A stretch of 32,759 nucleotides of DNA from a virus, in IMG/VR virus record IMGVR_UViG_3300027872_000020, positions 1 through 32,759 of that record. The stretch is one strand, 5' to 3'. Below, piece by piece: positions 29,992-32,759 of this stretch. The stretch's first letter is position 1, and each line of letters opens with the position of its first letter. The position numbers and the translations under genes are program-made. Under the pieces are notes generated by a model. That model was not told the DNA's origin. It did no database searches and saw nothing but the letters and a program-made list of their open reading frames with translations.

Positions 29992-30453
29992 ATGCCGAAT
30001 TTAGTCCAATGGTCTGACGTAGGAGCGATATTTCTAGCTATCCGAGGCGACGCGACCGCCCCGACGCTGAAAAACTTAACCGCGGGCAGTCTTCTCTTGT
30101 CAAACGAAATTGATCCGGGAGTCACTCCGGACAGTTACGCGGACTGGCGGCTTCGGTGTAGGTTCAACGTTGCCCCTGGAAATAAGGAGCTTGTCCTTTG
30201 TTGGTTTGTTTTAGACGTCGGGGACGCCGGCGCCTATGAGGACGGGAGTTCTACTGTAGAGCCGAACAGAAATCCGGATCTTATCTTCTCCGTCCGAAAC
30301 GTGACGACCCAACAGGTGATAGCCTTTCGACAGGCGGAGCTGCCCAAGTCGCCGTTTAAAATTCTCCTTAAAAACGATACCGCCCAGGGATTCAAAAATG
30401 CGAACGACGAGAACCAGCTCCACAACTCGACGTATAACGAAGAGATCCAGTAA
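29992..30453 (+). CDS. Tail-module hypothetical protein
   Basis: A 153-residue beta-rich protein (SVTPDSYADWRLRCRFNV-like middle, then LVLCWFVLDVGDAGAYEDGS). It starts two bases after the preceding stop, and its stop shares bases with the next start (TAATG). It is probably a tail tip or fibre accessory protein. Family not recognised. Confidence 0.6.
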   Translation: MPNLVQWSDVGAIFLAIRGDATAPTLKNLTAGSLLLSNEIDPGVTPDSYADWRLRCRFNVAPGNKELVLCWFVLDVGDAGAYEDGSSTVEPNRNPDLIFSVRNVTTQQVIAFRQAELPKSPFKILLKNDTAQGFKNANDENQLHNSTYNEEIQ

Positions 30454-32126
30454 TGATTATCAGACCGTCACTCGTTAAGAAGCCGTCATGGTCGGAGCTT
30501 CAGAGGCTGAACGGATCGTGGCGGCAGCACCCAAGCTATCGAGGAGTAATCGGGCATTGGATTATGACCGAAGGAGGGGGCAAAACAGTCAGGGATATCT
30601 CGGGGTTTGGCCGTGACGGGACCTTGACAAACGTGGGTGCCGCTCCCGCTTGGGTCAATGGTAATTTCGGAAAAACAGTTCATTTCCCTGGGGGTGATTC
30701 GGATGCATATTTAAGGATCGACGACGGAAATGCTTTCGAATTCGCGACGCAGGATTTCAGCTTCTCAACTTGGGTTGTGCACGAGAGCGCCGGGAACGAG
30801 ATGATAATATCGAAGAGCGACTCCAACGACGATTTCTGGCGATTGATAACACTGGCTGAAATACCTTGGTTTTCTCTCAATACCGTCGACGTCAAAGCGA
30901 CCGATTCAATTGTTGCCAATGAACTCACCCAAGTAGGCTTCGTGGCGAAGCGCAATGGTAACGGGCAGGTTTATCTCAACGGAGAACCAAATGGCGCCCC
31001 AGTCGATATAAGTTCGGTGACTCTTTCTCTGGCTGCAACATTTACATCCATAGGGGCCTGGAACGGCACCGGCACCTCCCAGGAATGGACGGGAATAATC
31101 GATAACGCGATTCTTTGGAAACGCGCTATAAGTGACGCCGAAATGTTCGATCAGTTTTACGATCCCTTCAAGGCGTTTCGTCCAAGGCGTCGCGTGTGGC
31201 AGGTCTTGGTCAAGATTATAGCTATAACCCAGGCAACTGAGACGGATCTCGCCCAGTCCCTCACCAGGGCTAAAGCAAGGGGCGTTTCACAGGCGGCGGA
31301 GGCCGACACTGCTCAGCTTTTATCGGCCCTAAAAACTAGCCTCGCAGGACAAGCCGTAGAGGCCGACCTAGCCCAGGCGGTATCTAGTCATAAGGCGAAA
31401 TTCGCGGCTCAGATAACAGAGACTAATCTGGCGCAGACGCTCTCCAAGCTCAAATCAAAAGGGATCGTACAGACGACGGAGACCGATCTCGCCCAGTCGT
31501 TAATCATTCCTAGCATCAGACTTATAACCCAGGCAACGGAGATCGATCTCGCTCAGGCTGTATCCCGACTCAAGACGAAGACCCTCGCGCAGATAACCGA
31601 GACTGACTTGGCGCAACTCGTGACCGTGTTTGTGGGCGTCATTGTGGGGCAAGTGGCCGAGACCAGTCTAGCTCAGGCACTAACCCGAATTAAAACGACG
31701 TCCATATTTCAAGCGACAGAAACCGATCTCGCTCAGGTCCTGGCAAAAAACAAAGTCAAATCCATCCTTCAAGCTTTAGAGTCTGACCTCGCGCAAGCGA
31801 CGTCTAAGCTCAAGGCCAAATCGACGGTGCAGGCGACCGAGACGGACCTAGCTCAAGCTTTATCACGACTCAAGTCGGAGCTTATAACTCAGGCAACGGA
31901 GACCGATCTCGCTCAAATCTTGTCGAAGTCAAAGGCGAAAGCTATCGGTCAGGTGACAGAGTCGGACATAGCGCAGGTTATTATTAATGCAGCGGTGTTG
32001 ATAGTCTTACTAACTGCAAAGGTCTCAGTCAGGCCAGCGATCGGAGGGTCAGTCGAGGCAAGACCGCGATTTTCAGCGACGATCAACACTCGACCGAGGA
32101 TAGAGGGGAAGATCAGAAAGGATTAG
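30453..32126 (+). CDS. Tail protein with LamG domain and thirteen 20-residue repeats
   Basis: A 557-residue protein. Residues of about 30-230 are a LamG/concanavalin-type lectin fold (GVIGHWIMTEGGGKTVRDISGFGRDGTL ... FSFSTWVV ... GQVYLNGEPNG ... GIIDNAILWKRAISDAEM). After a basic linker, residues 260-519 are thirteen tandem 20-residue repeats with the core Q-x-T-E-T-D-L-A-Q, and a basic end follows. Such lectin-plus-repeat proteins occur at phage tail tips and likely bind surface sugars, with the repeats as a stalk. A/T-richer than the head genes. Confidence 0.8.
   Translation: MIIRPSLVKKPSWSELQRLNGSWRQHPSYRGVIGHWIMTEGGGKTVRDISGFGRDGTLTNVGAAPAWVNGNFGKTVHFPGGDSDAYLRIDDGNAFEFATQDFSFSTWVVHESAGNEMIISKSDSNDDFWRLITLAEIPWFSLNTVDVKATDSIVANELTQVGFVAKRNGNGQVYLNGEPNGAPVDISSVTLSLAATFTSIGAWNGTGTSQEWTGIIDNAILWKRAISDAEMFDQFYDPFKAFRPRRRVWQVLVKIIAITQATETDLAQSLTRAKARGVSQAAEADTAQLLSALKTSLAGQAVEADLAQAVSSHKAKFAAQITETNLAQTLSKLKSKGIVQTTETDLAQSLIIPSIRLITQATEIDLAQAVSRLKTKTLAQITETDLAQLVTVFVGVIVGQVAETSLAQALTRIKTTSIFQATETDLAQVLAKNKVKSILQALESDLAQATSKLKAKSTVQATETDLAQALSRLKSELITQATETDLAQILSKSKAKAIGQVTESDIAQVIINAAVLIVLLTAKVSVRPAIGGSVEARPRFSATINTRPRIEGKIRKD
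31230..32009 (+). repeat. Thirteen 60-bp repeats encoding a 20-residue motif
   Basis: The array is exactly 13 units with no indels. Each begins Q-x-x-E-x-x-x-A-Q, often QATETDLAQ, followed by about 11 variable residues rich in Lys, Leu and Ser. The nucleotide units have diverged but periodicity is intact, so length is held in frame by selection. Confidence 0.9.
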
Positions 32127-32130
32127 ACCT

Positions 32131-32475
32131 ATGAAGGCTCAATTTGACCTTAACTCGATGGTTATGGAGATCGATGAGCTAGAAGACCAGATCAACGCGG
32201 ACGCTGATCCTAAGGTCTATATCAACGACGCAACGGTAACAGTAACAATAAAGAAGGACGGAACTCCGATCACTGGTCAAACTTGGCCTTTAAACTTGCC
32301 TTTTGTTGCGGGTTCTAACGGAAGATATCACGACGTTGTATCGAACGCGGTTGTAGTCGTCAAAGGAGAAAAGCTTCAAGCGGAATTTACTGTCGGTGTT
32401 GGAGCAGATCCAAAGAAGCAGGCATTTTTCATCTTAGATCTTCCGGTTAAGGAGAGAAAAGCAAACCTGTCATGA
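32131..32475 (+). CDS. Hypothetical tail-associated beta protein, last gene
   Basis: A 114-residue protein: a short helix with acidic residues, then an all-beta part (KVYINDATVTVTIKKDGTPI, WPLNLPFVAGSNGRYHDVV, LQAEFTVGVGADP). It resembles an immunoglobulin-like or fibre-base domain. It is the last gene of the structural operon; beyond it the DNA becomes A/T-rich and non-coding. Confidence 0.6.
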   Translation: MKAQFDLNSMVMEIDELEDQINADADPKVYINDATVTVTIKKDGTPITGQTWPLNLPFVAGSNGRYHDVVSNAVVVVKGEKLQAEFTVGVGADPKKQAFFILDLPVKERKANLS

Positions 32476-32491
32476 CGAGAGAGCGTCGATT

Positions 32492-32531
32492 AAATTGGGT
32501 CAATTTGGGTCGAAATGGGCTGATTTGGGAC
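32492..32531. repeat. Four 10-bp phased repeats near the right end
   Basis: The units AAATTGGGTC, AATTTGGGTC, GAAATGGGCT and GATTTGGGAC follow without a gap, putting the TGGG core on the same face of the helix every turn. It sits just after the last gene, in the right flank. It could be a binding array for the transposase or a host factor. Confidence 0.7.
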
Positions 32532-32586
32532 GACAAAACGTTGCTCGAATCGGGATCTCAAACGAGAAGTCAAATCGTGCAACAGC

Positions 32587-32685
32587 GTTTGATTTAGCTC
32601 TATTTGTCACGATGGAGAACTCGATAGAGGAAAGGATCAAAGGAGCTGAAAGCTCTAAATCAAACCCGAATTTACTCAATCAAAC
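32587..32685. other. Three GTTTGATTTAG-type sites, candidate right-end recognition region
   Basis: GTTTGATTTAG reads on the + strand at 32587-32597. Its reverse complement stands at 32655-32665, and a near copy (GTTTGATTGAG on the - strand) at 32675-32685. The last two are exactly 20 bases apart in the same orientation. Mu has three transposase sites near its right end, so this is a good candidate for the att region. The remaining flank to 32759 is A/T-rich; I see no further gene in it. Confidence 0.45.
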
Positions 32686-32759
32686 ACGTTTTACTGGTAA
32701 GTTATAAACTTTTTAGTGTCGAGTTATCTACTTTTGCAACATTGGGCAAGCAGGATAAT

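Noticed and set aside
32495-32707. 70-codon open frame at the right end
   Set aside because: It begins at a TTG inside the 10-bp repeats, has no ribosome site, and its composition follows the A/T-rich flank.
1-32759. tRNA or rRNA genes, toxin-antitoxin or restriction systems
   Set aside because: I found no cloverleaf-like sequence with a T-loop signature and no recognisable motif of these systems.

Overview
The window is most of the genome of a Mu-like transposable phage, or the prophage form of one, read left to right. Every supported gene lies on the + strand. It carries a MuA-type DDE transposase, a MuB-type ATPase, a Gam-type end-binding protein, GemA-like and Com-like regulators, and a Mu-type head set (terminase, DUF935 portal, MuF, protease I with a nested scaffold, gpT capsid). 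The tail has a tube, a frameshifted assembly chaperone and a tape measure but no recognisable contractile sheath, so a siphovirus-like virion is more likely than a Mu-like myovirus. The left end with the repressor is outside the window; the right end is probably in or just past the last 300 bases. A lipoprotein with a clean lipobox points to a Gram-negative host. Period-7 repeats of several sequence families recur through the phage, but I cannot name the host lineage.

Layout: (1) 1-1626, small DUF3102-like genes scrambled by a perfect 273-bp tandem duplication that carries a 26-bp palindrome. (2) 1619-4464, transposase and ATPase in an overlapping pair. (3) 4515-9181, accessory and early genes: a Cys-rich protein, a STAS protein, a small membrane protein, an ASCH-like protein, Gam coupled to a minimal family X polymerase, a secreted FN3 protein, a winged-helix-like protein, GemA-like and Com-like proteins. 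(4) 9147-9281, a near-consensus promoter followed about 100 nt later by a strong intrinsic terminator. (5) 9282-10451, lysis-type genes (amidase, lipoprotein, membrane protein). (6) 10432-17960, packaging and head. (7) 18043-24497, head completion, tail tube, chaperone and tape measure. (8) 24510-32475, tail tip and fibre genes with several in-frame repeat arrays. (9) 32476-32759, an AT-rich non-coding right flank with phased and inverted repeats.

The most interesting points are: a Ku-like Gam gene translationally coupled to a polymerase X of about the size of the African swine fever virus enzyme; an A10 run where the portal frame hands over by -1 to an open frame encoding the rest of the portal and MuF, joined by an in-frame heptanucleotide-repeat linker; the recurring heptanucleotide repeats; the promoter-terminator leader before the late genes; and an extra domain in a tail protein bracketed by two different 18-bp minisatellites.
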